DNA of 64,000 nt from Xylocopa sonorina. Its lineage: Eukaryota; Arthropoda; Insecta; Hymenoptera; Apidae. Shown here one piece after another: positions 35,642 through 48,124 of this stretch. The translations under genes and the position numbers were made by a program. The notes under the pieces are model-generated. The model searched no databases. It saw only the letters and a list, made by a program, of their open reading frames with translations, and was not told where the DNA came from. The stretch's first letter is position 1, and each line of letters begins with the position of its first letter. Location: the NCBI RefSeq assembly GCF_050948175.1, contig NC_135200.1, positions 1,550,001-1,614,000 of the forward strand, given 5' to 3'.

Positions 35642-38248
35642 ATGACAGAAAACCGTAAAGAAGTGAGAGTATGGTGCGACGGATGGTAAGTTTCTGTCCA
35701 TTTAATTTCATTGCCCGTTTATTTGAATCTTCACATGCCCATGTTTCAAATCAATGATTAGTTTTTCGTTTATTTTTCTTAATAAAATGCCGATTTCATC
35801 TAGGTAATATTTATTTATTAATATATGTACATAATGATAAAAGATTATAGCTAGAATAAAAACAATCGCGATTATTTTATGTAATTCACATCGGTCTGTC
35901 TTTCATAGTAATGATACATAATGATTAGTCGCTGCTTTTTTATCTTTTAGTTTTTGGTTGAAATTACGATATATTTTGTTGCGCCTGTATGTATGTAGAA
36001 AGATAGATAATGAATTTTGTTATCGTGAAATATGGACTTATATGACACGCGTTTATTGTCAAAGAAATTTGCTCTAACTGCGGATTGATACGATGTAAAC
36101 ACACGAATACTTTTTATATCTGTAGCTCAGAAAACAATTATGTTTTTAATGCAGTTACGATATGGTACATTTCGGCCACGCAAATTCTTTGCGTCAAGCA
36201 AAAGCATTAGGTGATTATCTAGTTGTGGGTGTACACACAGATGAGGAGATTACTAAACATAAAGGACCACCAGTATTCATGGAACAAGAAAGGTATAATT
36301 TTATTGTAGAAAAACAATTGAATTTTTTTTTATTTAAAATGATTCCTTTAATTTAGAACAAGTGATTCATATCTGTTTATTGTCGAAATATTAAAAAAAA
36401 ATTTTATATACTTCTATTTCGTGTAAACTTTTAAGTTACATACAAGTTTTATAAATATATTTCAGATATAAGATGGTTCGTGGTATTAAGTGGGTGGATG
36501 AGGTGGTTGAAGGAGCGCCCTATGTTACAACTCTAGAAACGCTAGATAAATATAATTGCGATTTTTGTGTTCACGGAGATGATGTCACTATGACAGCAGA
36601 TGGTGTAGACACGTATCATTTGGTCAAGGCAGCAGGTCGTTACAGGTATACATGTAATAATGCAAGATTGAATTAGAAAATATGAATTCATATTAACATA
36701 TTAATTATTTAGTCGCTGCCTTTTTCAATATATAGTACTTAGAAATTTATGTTCTTCACAATGAATTAGGTATTAATTATTCCTCCTTCGATTTGATGTA
36801 CTTATTTTGAAACAATATTAAATTTTTTTTAATATTTTACTTAAATACAGTATTCCTACATTGAATATATATGTTTTATGTATAGTACTGAAAAGTTTGC
36901 ATGATCTATAATGTGAAATACTTCCTTAATATACACATAATTCTTGCAGAGAAGTTCAAAGAACAGCTGGAGTGTCAACAACTGATTTAGTAGGACGTAT
37001 GCTTTTAATGACTCGGCAACATTTTAAGCAAGGAGATAGCGAATATAGCGTTGACAGAGAACCTAGTAAAAGTATGGGTCAAGATCGAACAGCTCGAAGT
37101 CCGTGGACGGGTTGTTCACAATTTTTACCTACTACGCAAAAAATTATTCAATTTAGCGATGGGAAAAGTCCAAAGCCTGGGGACAAAATTGTTTATGTAA
37201 CTGGAGCATTCGATCTTTTTCATGTTGGCCATTTAGATTTCTTGGAAGTGGCAAAGAAAGAAGGTGATTATCTCATAGTTGGACTACACACAGATCCAGT
37301 AGTTAATCGATACAGGTGTGGTAATCATCCAATTATGAATCTTCATGAAAGAGTGTTAAGTGTACTGGCGTGCAAGGTAAGAGATAAGGTATTAGTTCAG
37401 GTGTTTAGTTAAAATATTAATTTAGTCGTATATATATTATTTCTTTTTTATTTATGTGTACATAGTATGTTAACGAAGTGGTAATTGGGGCACCATATGA
37501 AGTTACTAAAGATCTTATGGAACATTTTGATGTATCTATCGTTTGTCATGGTCAAACCCCTATTGTGCCTTGCGAAGATGGTTCAGATCCATATGCTGAA
37601 CCTAAAAGACAAAATAAATTTAAATTGGTGGACAGTGGTAATGACATGACAACAGAAAAAATTGTTAAACGCATAATTCTTCACAGGTATGTCATCTTTA
37701 TGTGCTACATAAGCATAATTGAAAATATATTTCATTGTTTGCTTCAAATATTATTTTTATAAAGTTAATCGAAGTAATATATAATATGTATTCATTTTTT
37801 TTTAATGTCCTCCTATTATAGGATAAATATTCAAAATTAGGTATATATAAAAGTGTATTTTGAAGTTAATTGAACAGTTTAAAAAAAATTGAAATAGAGT
37901 TCAATAAATGAGCTCATTAGAGTAATGAATATCCCTTTATGCATGCTACTTTATAATTTTATATCATTCATCTGTCGGTACACTGCAATTTTATAACAAC
38001 AGTGCATACGTGTGCTTTTTTTCCCCTATAATGTATAGTTTTTACTTATTTCATCCTAGTGACAAAAATTAAAAGGGAACCAAAAATGTCCATATGTGTT
38101 TTGCAGTTTCAAGGGAGTCTTATAATATTTTGACATAGAACTTAATTACAGGTTGGAATTTGAAGACAGAAATTTGAAAAAGGAACAAAAAGAGCTGGAA
38201 GCTTATGAAGCTTTTGTAAAATCACAAAAAAAAGAAAGGACTGAATAA
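35642..38248 (+). CDS. Pcyt2: Ethanolamine-phosphate cytidylyltransferase
   Basis: Six exons, 35642-35685, 36155-36292, 36466-36645, 36950-37376, 37466-37686 and 38152-38248, give 368 residues (human 389). The enzyme makes CDP-ethanolamine from CTP and phosphoethanolamine, the rate-setting step of the Kennedy route to phosphatidylethanolamine; it is cytosolic. Two tandem cytidylyltransferase folds are visible. The first has HFGH at residues 20-23 and the RTxGVSTTD signature at about 125-133. The second has GAFDLFHVGH with HVGH at about 212-215. Other family landmarks are HTDEEITKHKGPPVF, YNCDFCVHGDD, PWTGCSQFL and NLHERVLSVLACKYVNEVVI. The C-terminal tail is a short charged helix. The start is the first ATG and gives MTENRKEVRVWCDG, fitting the family. 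Confidence 0.96.
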
Positions 38249-40973
38249 TTTACTTTTTATTGTTCACAGTGCGCGGTAATCATATTTTGTAGAATACATT
38301 TATAAATTCGATATTACACTGATATTCAAATTATTTAATTACAATTCGAAAATATATGCCTGGCTTAAATATTTGTAAGTATACTGAATATTCAAAATAT
38401 TAATATACAAAAGTATAATTTTTCATTCCCAGTAACTCGACGACGAAAATGAATACAACGATGAGGAGTATACAATAAATTGTGAATATCTATAAATTAT
38501 TAATCAACAAAATTTAGAAGCAATTGTTTTTACGTTACTGCACGTTTGATAATATTTATGAGTAAGCATTATTAAATATATAAATATAAATAAATAAATA
38601 AATAAATAAATAAATTCATATATAAATATATATATGTTTTATCTAAAATATATTGTATGTTTTTAATTCTTAAGTGGATTTTATTAACGTATAAAAAATT
38701 TACTTTCGTCTATTCTGTTATTTTATTGCTGACAATTTATTTTTACAAAATTACATACATATATAATAAGCGAATGATATAAATTTTTTTAGAACAAGAG
38801 CATATATGCCCTGTTCAATTTATAGTCATTTTCTTATATAATTTATAACTAGATCTCTCTTTTGTACAGCATCATAAAATATAAATAATAATTAAGTTTA
38901 TAAATACAAATTGTATGTTTAAATGTAAATATCATTGTCTTTTAAATAGTTGCTTTTAAGGAATGTTGTAATTATTTTAAAGCTCAATTTTCTCTTTATT
39001 TTAAAGTTTAATAATTTAAAAATTTATTAGATATCATTTTTTGGAATGTGTACTCATAATAATTCTTTATCACTATTTAAAAGAAAAAAATAATTTATTT
39101 CTGACAGTCCCAAGCCAAAACGTTAGAAAGATCAAGATAATATGTCATATTAAATTTTTAAATGATATGAAAATTATTATTTGAATGTAAAAAAATTGAT
39201 CGATTTATGTGTTTTTATACTATTGAATTGCGCAGTATATCTCTACTTACTTATTATACATACAATATATTTGTGCAGTATTGTTATCAAATACATCAGA
39301 ATACATTTATAAATTCGATATTACACTGTACGTATATTTAATTAATGCGAACGAACATGTATATTGTACAAGAAAAATAATGTATATTTATGAACAGAAA
39401 TATGTCAAATATGGAATAAGTTGTAAGTGTGTGCGCCATGATTTACTATGTAACGTTAAATTGTGTTGGACCAAAATGATAACCAAAGAAGATTTTAAGT
39501 GAATCTATTTCATGCATTTATATTCTATGAGTGTATACATAAAAATTAATTTGAGTGTAATACTTGTTTCGTACTTGTATCTTAATTTAATCAATTAAAG
39601 TTAATTATTATAGGTTTGTGTGTGTATGTATGTGTGCATATACATGTACAAATAAAATGTTAACATGTCTCCTATTATATTGCATTTGTACAAATATAGC
39701 AGATTGATATGGTATAAAATGTTTAGAAATAGGACGATTGATTTAAATTTTACAAACGATTTCGTATCGCTAAAATTATTACGATACGTAGTAATGTTTT
39801 ACTTTACAATAAATAATATTGTATGCAAACATGTACATAATTAAATGGTTTGTGATATTTCTTTATTTATATATGTTTACTCGTTCGATTAAATAATTTG
39901 TGGGAGAAACTTTAAATAATGAAAATTCATTTATGAACAATAAATAAATATTCAATCACGTGTATGTATATACATTGTCGAATTTACACAACCACCTAAG
40001 TAAACCCCATACATCGTGTTCAACTGTACCGGCATTTTACTACTACAGGTAATAGAATAGTGGAGGTACAATTAATCTAGAATTACTTATTATTATAGAT
40101 TACATACATACTGTTTCAGGTCACGTAATAGCACTGCACATTTGATAAATTTATTTCATGTTGAGATAGCGAAGATGTAGATTTGCAAGTCACAATTCGC
40201 GTATTTGACGCGAAGAATAAATGAATATTAATTTTATGTGCAACTTGTCGCGTGCAAAGTGAATGATACGTTGGGAGATAAGTAACAGTGAAAAATTTAG
40301 CGTTTGCTAAGGTTCGTAAATTGCATTTGCGATTTTTACATTGTAAATAACAGTCTCTAATATACTCATTGCAGTAAATCTATCGAGTCTTATTGGATTT
40401 ATTTGTTGTTTAAAAAATACACAAGCGTATATACAAATCTATTAATTATATATATAAATACATAAATATTATATCCGAGACTTTGCGTTCCTACTTTAGT
40501 AATCTCTTAAAATACACGAACTCGAGTAACTACTAACATTGTATGTATCATTAGGTCGAGACATAAAAAATATTTATTTGATATTCAATTTCAATGTTTC
40601 GATTGCATCTGTATTCGTTTAAAAACATATCTATTTTGTTCTAGTATATGCTGTATAAAAACTCGGACATGGATTCAACACTATTTGATGCTGTTCAGCA
40701 TTTTCCTTAAAATAGTACAGTGAAATCATATTCCCAAAAAGTATTAAGGAATAACGTCGACCGTATATATACATGTGTGTTGTTTCTTAAAAGATAAAGC
40801 ATTTTTAAATCAAAAGATAGCAGTAGTTCCGTAAATGAATATTTTATGCGTTACGATCTAATTCCGATAGTATATAATTTAATACCTTCTGTATGATAAC
40901 GTTTCATTCGACGAAAACAGTTGGATCATTTTGATTGAGCATAATAAAATACACACGAACAACAAACAGTTCA
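38249..40973. other. Convergent 3' region between Pcyt2 and the ZP-domain gene
   Basis: About 2.7 kb, strongly AT-rich, probably both 3' UTRs. AATAAA occurs at 38474-38479. A TAAA microsatellite lies at about 38582-38613. A 31-bp exact direct repeat occurs at 38291-38321 and 39298-39328. The frame at 39281-39502 has no recognisable content. Confidence 0.45.
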
Positions 40974-41659
40974 CTATTGTACTGTGGATCGTCCGGTGTA
41001 GCCTGGAGCTGGTTCAGAATATTTTCTAGTACGATCTCGTACAAGTTCATCAATCGATTTATTTTGCGGTATAGCGGACGATAAATTGTGCAGCCGCGTT
41101 GCTAGATAGCACATAATCAAAGCTGATAATACAAGAAGTGCACCTAAACTGGTTGCAACGTAAAGGAAACTGCCGCAACTATTTTCGAGTCCAGCAGCCA
41201 CTTGTTGATATAAATCTAGAAGGCACAAAGAACGAATGATTAGTGAAATTTATAATTTACATATCAAGATTGCATGCTTTTGTATTTTATATACGTATAG
41301 TTATTATTTTTTTCAGGCTCACCATCAGGCATCATCACAGTGTATTCGATATTTTCTTTAAATTTTGCGTACGCCGTTGAGTCGTTGTGTTCTTTCATTG
41401 AACGGGCAATTTTAGGGGCAAGCTCATTCGATGCTTCTTCGACAGATCTTTTCTTCTTTTTCCCGTGTCCCGATGGTTCAAAAAGATCTAGACAGAAATC
41501 CTGCAAAGTAGTTTTAGGTAAATTATTAATACTTAAAATGTTCATAAAGAACAAATATATTTTTCAAATAGTCAACATTTATATTATATAAGTTATTGAT
41601 TTCGTCTACAAGCAGAATTATAATTACAGTAAGTGAAATTTCTTATTCAAACATTTGAA

Positions 41660-41695
<36 letters not shown>

Positions 41696-44600
41696 TATTA
41701 TTATTATTATTGTTATTATATATTATTTGTTATTATTATTAACTTGGAATTACTCGTTGAATAATATCCCATGTCAGTAATCAAAACATATCGTAACGTA
41801 TCGATCTTGTTTTCATGGAAAAAAATAAGGGGTTGCAAACAATGATTCGAAAAGCCGCAAGCTTGTTGAAAGTCATCGCGCGGACTTAAAGGGGAGAATG
41901 TTTTTTGTAGCCATTCGTTCAGTTGTTGACCACGAGAAGGCTCGACCGCAAATTATGTTCTTACCGGCTGGCAGTCCTGCGGTTCCATGCAGGCCTTAAT
42001 CTGCGAGTGAATCCAGAGCGTTGATCGTTCCCTCATGGAGCTGAGGAGGAACGCTTCGAAATCGAGAAACACTTCGTTCTTGCGCTCTCGGTAGCGAGCC
42101 GGTTGATGAGGAATTATTGACGCGAAATCTCGATTTCTGCAGCCGTCCTTCACCAGCACGACACTTCCTGGTGCATGAGGCTGATCGGGATCGGGGCTAA
42201 CGGTCACTTCCAACAGCTTAATGTAACTCCATGCGCTATCCGGACTGATTCGAGCTCTTAACTGAAGTTTCGTGCCGATGGGAACCGCTTGATCGACAGC
42301 CTGCGATCCCGATGCGTCCGATACGTTACCCGTGGCCTCGCGGTAAAGAGCTACTTCATATTCGAGACGACCTGGAGTCTCCTCAACCACTCCGGACACT
42401 CTTGCCCCGTGCGGACTGAAACAGTGGTAAAAAGTGAAATTCTCCCGTATCTCCTCCTTCGACTTCATGTAGCCAATTGTTTTGGGTATTAACTCTGTTT
42501 AAAATATTCAAACGTTGGATTACACGCGAGTTTAAATGAAGACTATATACATATAAGATTGTTATTTATTAACAATAGTGTGTAAATAAGTAGGTTTATT
42601 TGTTATTTTATGAACAACACCGAACCTGGCAAAGATTTATTCAAGTTGCAGTTTATGTCTGTTTTCATAAATGGAAGAACGACTTACAAGGCTCCAGCAA
42701 AACCGGCGGCTTTGTGTCGGAGTAATGTGGGTTCAGGTGGGCGACACATTAAAATCAATTCTTGATCGGCCAACATTACGACACCGGGAAAGGCTGGAAA
42801 CCATATTCGCAGGTGGATGAAGCCCTAATAACAGTAAAGTTCCATTTATCGTATCGTTCAAAATGTTGCTTTTAAAGTAGAAAATGTATAATTTCGTAAT
42901 ATTTCTTTGAACAATTATAAAATTACAATTGCACGCGTGTATTTATGATAGTTGAAATGAAATGAAATAGAAAGAGATTATATGTAGTTTATAAGTACGC
43001 AATTATATCATTGAAGATAACATAGAACGATCAATGATCTTATATGTATTATCACTAGTTGATAATTCTATGGTATTGTTTGATTATTGGGAAAATTCTT
43101 TATTTACAGGTTGAGTAATTTGGTGAGCTACGAATCCGACAGAGAACTGTCCTTTTATAAATTGGTACAATTGATATCGCTTAGTCATTAATTTATCCAG
43201 ACTGTTTCTGAATACCTTTTGACTATCTCTACAGTTGTTAAATATTATTTTGATTCTCGATCTCTTTATTGTAAATTAGAAAATTTAACATCTACAATCG
43301 TTACACAGCGTATACTTTGGTTATTCATCATTCTCCACGGAGTAAGAAGTAAATGGTATAAATTACGTGATCAAGAATAGCGCGAGAACTTCTTTTCATC
43401 AGATCTTGATCAATCTCGTCAATTGTCGATATATTGGCGAGATATTAAACGCGATAGAGGGTGGGATCTCGATGAACGCGGGAACCGAAATCCCGTGATC
43501 GATAGATGACTCACGTTTCTCTTCAGGATGCCGCATCTCGAGAAGTCAGTCACCTTCAGGAAGTAGTTATCTTCCTGAAGATCGTTGGGATCTGGCTTGA
43601 TCTGGCAGTGAATGTCGGTGAGCGGATTGGCGGATCTGTCGTCAGCAAAGAGCGGCGCCCCTCTGAAGCCGACCGGTCTTTTGATCTTCGCCGTCAGTAG
43701 ATCGGCGGCTGATCCTGCGCCGTTGCACTGAATGTCAGAGATCTCGTAATCCTGGGCAACGGTGATTGTAACCTAAAACAATACGTATCACTATTCATCT
43801 ACGCAATTTTTCTCGAGTGACACTTCTGATGGTTGGTAAGTACGTATCCAGTGTACACAGTAATGTCTGTAACTGTACTGTTACAGATGGTACTTTTAGA
43901 CGGCACGGTAAGTTGTTAGACGAAACAAAAGTAATTTAGTGGGTAAGCCAAATATATTTTTGATAGAAATTATTTGAACGCTTGGAAATTTTACTTGTCT
44001 GTCCTAGTAACTCCATTATTATCAATTTTCGGACAGAATGAAGAGCAAACAGAGGAAATAAAGGTTTTTAATCAATCATTTTTCGAGACAATAATATCAA
44101 CGACGTCTTCTGCATTAATGCACCGATAGATAGCAAGACCTTCGATTGATTTCCTGTACATTATCTAAAGTTCGATTTCATCAGAAATTTCGAAACATTC
44201 TGTAAACCATTTATCGTTTAAATTGTTTATTAGATTATCTATCGCGTATACCATCCCATCGATGCGACATTCGAAACGATTATTCACTCAAATCTGCGTC
44301 ATGTTCGATCCCGACGGAGGACACGACTCGTCCGCAAAGAAACGAAATCTAAATAATCGAAAGAATAGAATATTGTAATTCGAGCACAACTTAATGAGAA
44401 GCAGAATACGATCGTTGTGAATTTAACATATTTTCTTTTCTCGTTTCTTCTCTCGAGTATCGTTCTTTGCCTAGATCCTTTCGCGTGTTTTCGCAGAAAG
44501 CCTATAATACGGTCTCGTTGTAAAATTAATACCGACATCCAGCGCGGCAGGAGGCTTTGATATGAAATAAGGTGACCAACGCGTGAGGGGAACAGGCTTC

Positions 44601-47600
44601 TATAGGAGTAACGGTAGGTAAAGAAACGCTCTGGTGACTGCCCAAGCTATTCGTTATACGCGTACTAGCGAGGTTGCTCATCGTACGCTCGACCAAACGT
44701 GTAATCGCGGTACAGGTCATGGTTACTACCGACTTGCTCGAGGTAGGTCAATTGAGTTTTCCAATTCGATTATACTTTCGATTTGTTTTCCAACTGTCAG
44801 ATTCTGTGACAGTACTTAACAAGTGCCATTTAATTTGATGTTCAATTCTTATTTCCGTGCAATTCTAGCCTTTTATACTTAAAATACTACTATACTTAGT
44901 AGTAAGAAGTAATGAGAAGATTGTTATCGTCTCTGATTAATCTTTTGAGAATAATACAGAATAGTAAGATTGTGTTTTATCTCGAGGATAATTTTAACGT
45001 AGAAACAAATAGGATTTATTAATTAATAAAATATCTTTCGAAATATCCCGTAAAACATTTATCGTTTAAATTGTTTACCAGATAAGCACGAGTAAAAATT
45101 AATTACTATACTGTAAGCATAAAGAGATAGGTGTCAGAAAAGATAACGTATTTTGAAAAATGAAATCTTTGAACGTTTTATCACGAATAAAATTTTTTTC
45201 TGTTAAATTGAAGTATTGCATCGCGGAAATGATAAGAACAAAATTCATAGATTGAATTTGGGATAAAAAAAGAAATGCATCTTATAGAAGTGTTTGTTTA
45301 AATATATAATATAATTTTATTTAAATAATATTCAGGTATGTACGAATCGAATGAATCATTGGTAATAAAGCTTTCGATATATCATTTGTCGCAATAGTTG
45401 TCTGTTTAACCAATTATTTCGTTAAATAACAATTAAATTTAAATGGCACGTTAACCGGAACATAATCATGATGGTGCGCATAAAATATATAGCGCAGTAG
45501 ATCGTAGCTAATAATGCAATATCAATTGAGCGGAATATTCATTTATCGAGACCAACTTCTCAGTTATGTTGGTAAATGTTTATTAACGTATGCGAGAAAC
45601 CGGAAACACTTTATATGTATTTATATATAATATGCACGCGAACCTTTTATAAATAAGATTATTGATTTAATTACTTTCACTGCATAACTATTAAACTGTA
45701 ATTGGACTTATTTTATAAATCTCGAGCGAATACGGATATGAAATGGTTGTGGATTCTGAAATACTCTAGCAAAAGAGCAACAACAATGTTAGCATATATA
45801 ATTAACGTGGTATTTAAGATATACGGAATTATAAATAATTCATAGATTCTTCTGCGTTATTACTCTATTAGCAACTATTACGTCATAAAGCTGTAAACAC
45901 AGCCAGGAAACATTTAATATTTTAATATTATTATACTTCGATACTTACTGTTAAAAGTATGTCGTACTTTGAAATCCTTTTCGTCGAAACTAAATAGTTT
46001 TCTCGAATTTTCTAGTTCTAAAAAACTGTATCCTATTCACGTAATGCGAGTGGATACGAATAATCGTTCCGAGTTGCATATATTCTTTCATTTGCATTTT
46101 CATTTAATATCTTATCACATAAATAAATAGCAAAATAAATTAGGCCGTTTGTTTTCTTTTTTTCAAATCTCGGAAAGTTTATTTTATCATTTAATATGCC
46201 TTGTCAAACAGTTTAACGTAGTGTAACATTGTAATGATAGAAAAACGTACAAAACGATACCGTATACATTGAATAAAATTCAGCTTTTACTAGATCAAGT
46301 AATTATTATTAGTATTATTAAATTATGAATTTGATTTATAGGTGTATGTAATAATTCCAAGAACAATGATTATTAAGTTAAGCGGAAACGTTTGATGAAT
46401 TGATCTTAGTCAAACGTCAGTTAATATGTTTGATTTTATTTTACATTATTTACAATTCTCTATAATCCTGGAAACTGTTTCTGGTAAAAGCCAGTGACTT
46501 TAACGGTATTGCGAGTGATGTAAACGATCAGAAATATAATATATGTATAAAAGATTCTGCCTTCGAGTGGATCGACGTAAATTCAGTGGAATTGGAATGT
46601 CCAACAATTAATCCCAAAACGTTGAACGGTAAAAATAAGAGGGGTCCCTGTTACTCTGTGCGCGATAGTGACGTTCGAAATATTCAATTCGCGGAGTCAA
46701 TAAAAGTTTGATCGAGCGTTGTTTCAAATTGAACGGCGAGCTATGGATCGCTACCGGTTAATAGAACTTTTATCGAAACGTTAATGTTTATTTCGATCGC
46801 CCAACAAACGAACCGAATAGAGAGAGAAATTGACCCGCGCATTGCGAAATATTCAATTCACTTTAAAGCTGCGAATAGTAATAGAAATGATTATAGCGGT
46901 AATAGTAATGGCAAACTCGGCGGCCGAAATTGGAACAACGTACCGGCTGCTTTGTATTTACATCCTATAAATTGCTGCTTATCGAAGCGGGAGCAACATT
47001 TAACTCTTCCGAAAATCATGCTGTAAAATGATCATGTTTTTTTTCTGTTACTATGAATCGCAGTCCTGAAAATCATTGCTTACTCTTCCACGTGATAAAT
47101 TTAAGTAAGTTGTTTCATTCACGCGCATATATTGTGTAAATCGTACGTTTGAAAAAAATATAAGGCCGTCAGAAAATTTATGAAATATTTTTTTACTAAA
47201 TCGATTTGAAGATAAATGGACGAAGATGTGGTTAATGCTGCGCACCGGAAAGAGTTTACGCAAAGTGTTAGACGCGCGCGGTGCGCGCCAATTTAATTCA
47301 TACACGGAAAGTTAACGGGAAGTTAAAATGCATGCATAATTATTCCTAGATAATGCATTTTTCTTTCTTTCGCTTACGATAAAACCGCGATGTTTTGGTT
47401 CTCATTGACATTTTGGGAAGTGCACGTTGACTCGCTCTTACGTATAAAATTTTAGACAAGTTAAATGTTGTTTCGGTCGTTGAAAATATCAATGTGAGAA
47501 ATAATAAACGGACTTCATTTTTATTTCATATTTTTTCCATTAATTTTATACGGTTTCACATAGCTCCACAAACTTGTGCTATACACTTATTGGATTATAT

Positions 47601-48124
47601 GAAATAAATATACGATGCACTTATTTGTTTACTTTCATTTTTTTTAATTATCAGATCGAATGTTTAGCTATACCTTTTTAGAGTTTCGATTCAAATGTTC
47701 GTCACTCTTAAAGCTATTATTTAAAAGAAAAGAGGAAATTGAAAAAGTTTGATCGAGTACCATATGCAACGAGCGCATAAGGGGATTTAAATTAACATCT
47801 CGGTGTAAAATGCGGTCTGCGGAGAGGATGCCGTAACCGCACAGAAAATCGTTATTACCTAAATTGCATACAGGGGTCGGATGGGTGAGGGGTTGATCAG
47901 AATTTATAAATATCGTCCAACAGTTTTTGATAAATTCAGTCGAAAAATCGGTTAACCATGCGTTCGTAAATTGTCTTGGTAGTATTTCGAGATGATGGCC
48001 TCGTATAAATCTTACCATGTAATTAATGAAAGGATCGTTTTCGAACTCGGGATCGATCATTTTTAACTAAATATCTGCAGCTAACACTCACCGTGCAAAA
48101 TCCGGCGATCAGGACGATCCACAT
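40974..48124 (-). CDS. Zona pellucida (ZP) domain type I membrane protein
   Basis: Six exons: 48124-48092, 43772-43515, 42824-42688, 42415-41965, 41500-41323, 41215-40974; phases agree and the sum gives 432 residues. Exon 1 with the start of exon 2 encodes a signal peptide (MWIVLIAGFCTVTITVA). The ectodomain has eight cysteines, four in ZP-N (exons 2-3) and four in ZP-C (exons 4-5), the standard pattern. The insect ZP stretch RVSGVVEETPGRLEYEVAL is present. A furin-type site KKKKR-S is at about residue 311, and one transmembrane helix at about 369-392 precedes a short tail. ZP proteins of this design polymerise in the apical extracellular matrix of epithelia. I cannot name the orthologue. The exon 4 acceptor at 42415 was chosen over an upstream frame because only it keeps phase with exon 3. 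Confidence 0.88.
41658..41745. repeat. TTA trinucleotide microsatellite in ZP gene intron 4
   Basis: A run of TTA repeats with a few interruptions (ACTATTA, TGTTATTA) within the intron between exons 41965 and 41500. Confidence 0.9.
43773..48091 (-). other. Intron 1 of the ZP-domain gene
   Basis: A 4.3 kb intron separates the signal-peptide exon from the rest. It is long for this window and may hold enhancers. It also contains an unexplained 130-codon open frame on the same strand at 47668-48060. Other open frames at 44299, 44526, 44634, 46784 and 47051 show no family features. Confidence 0.6.
47668..48060 (-). CDS. Orphan open reading frame inside ZP gene intron 1
   Basis: A 130-codon frame starting ATG at 48060, just downstream of the ZP exon 1 donor and on the same strand. 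The translation (MIDPEFENDPFINYMVRF ... GYGILSADRILHRDVN) is of mixed, protein-like composition rather than AT-driven. I do not recognise any domain. It has no visible splice partners, and reading through from exon 1 would be out of frame. It may be chance. Confidence 0.2.
   Translation of the reverse strand: MIDPEFENDPFINYMVRFIRGHHLEILPRQFTNAWLTDFSTEFIKNCWTIFINSDQPLTHPTPVCNLGNNDFLCGYGILSADRILHRDVNLNPLMRSLHMVLDQTFSISSFLLNNSFKSDEHLNRNSKKV

Noticed and set aside
42416..42468. Start MKSKEEIRENFTFYHCF for a separate minus-strand gene
   Set aside because: The frame continues into ZP exon 4, but phase with exon 3 is kept only by the acceptor at 42415, so the upstream part is intron.
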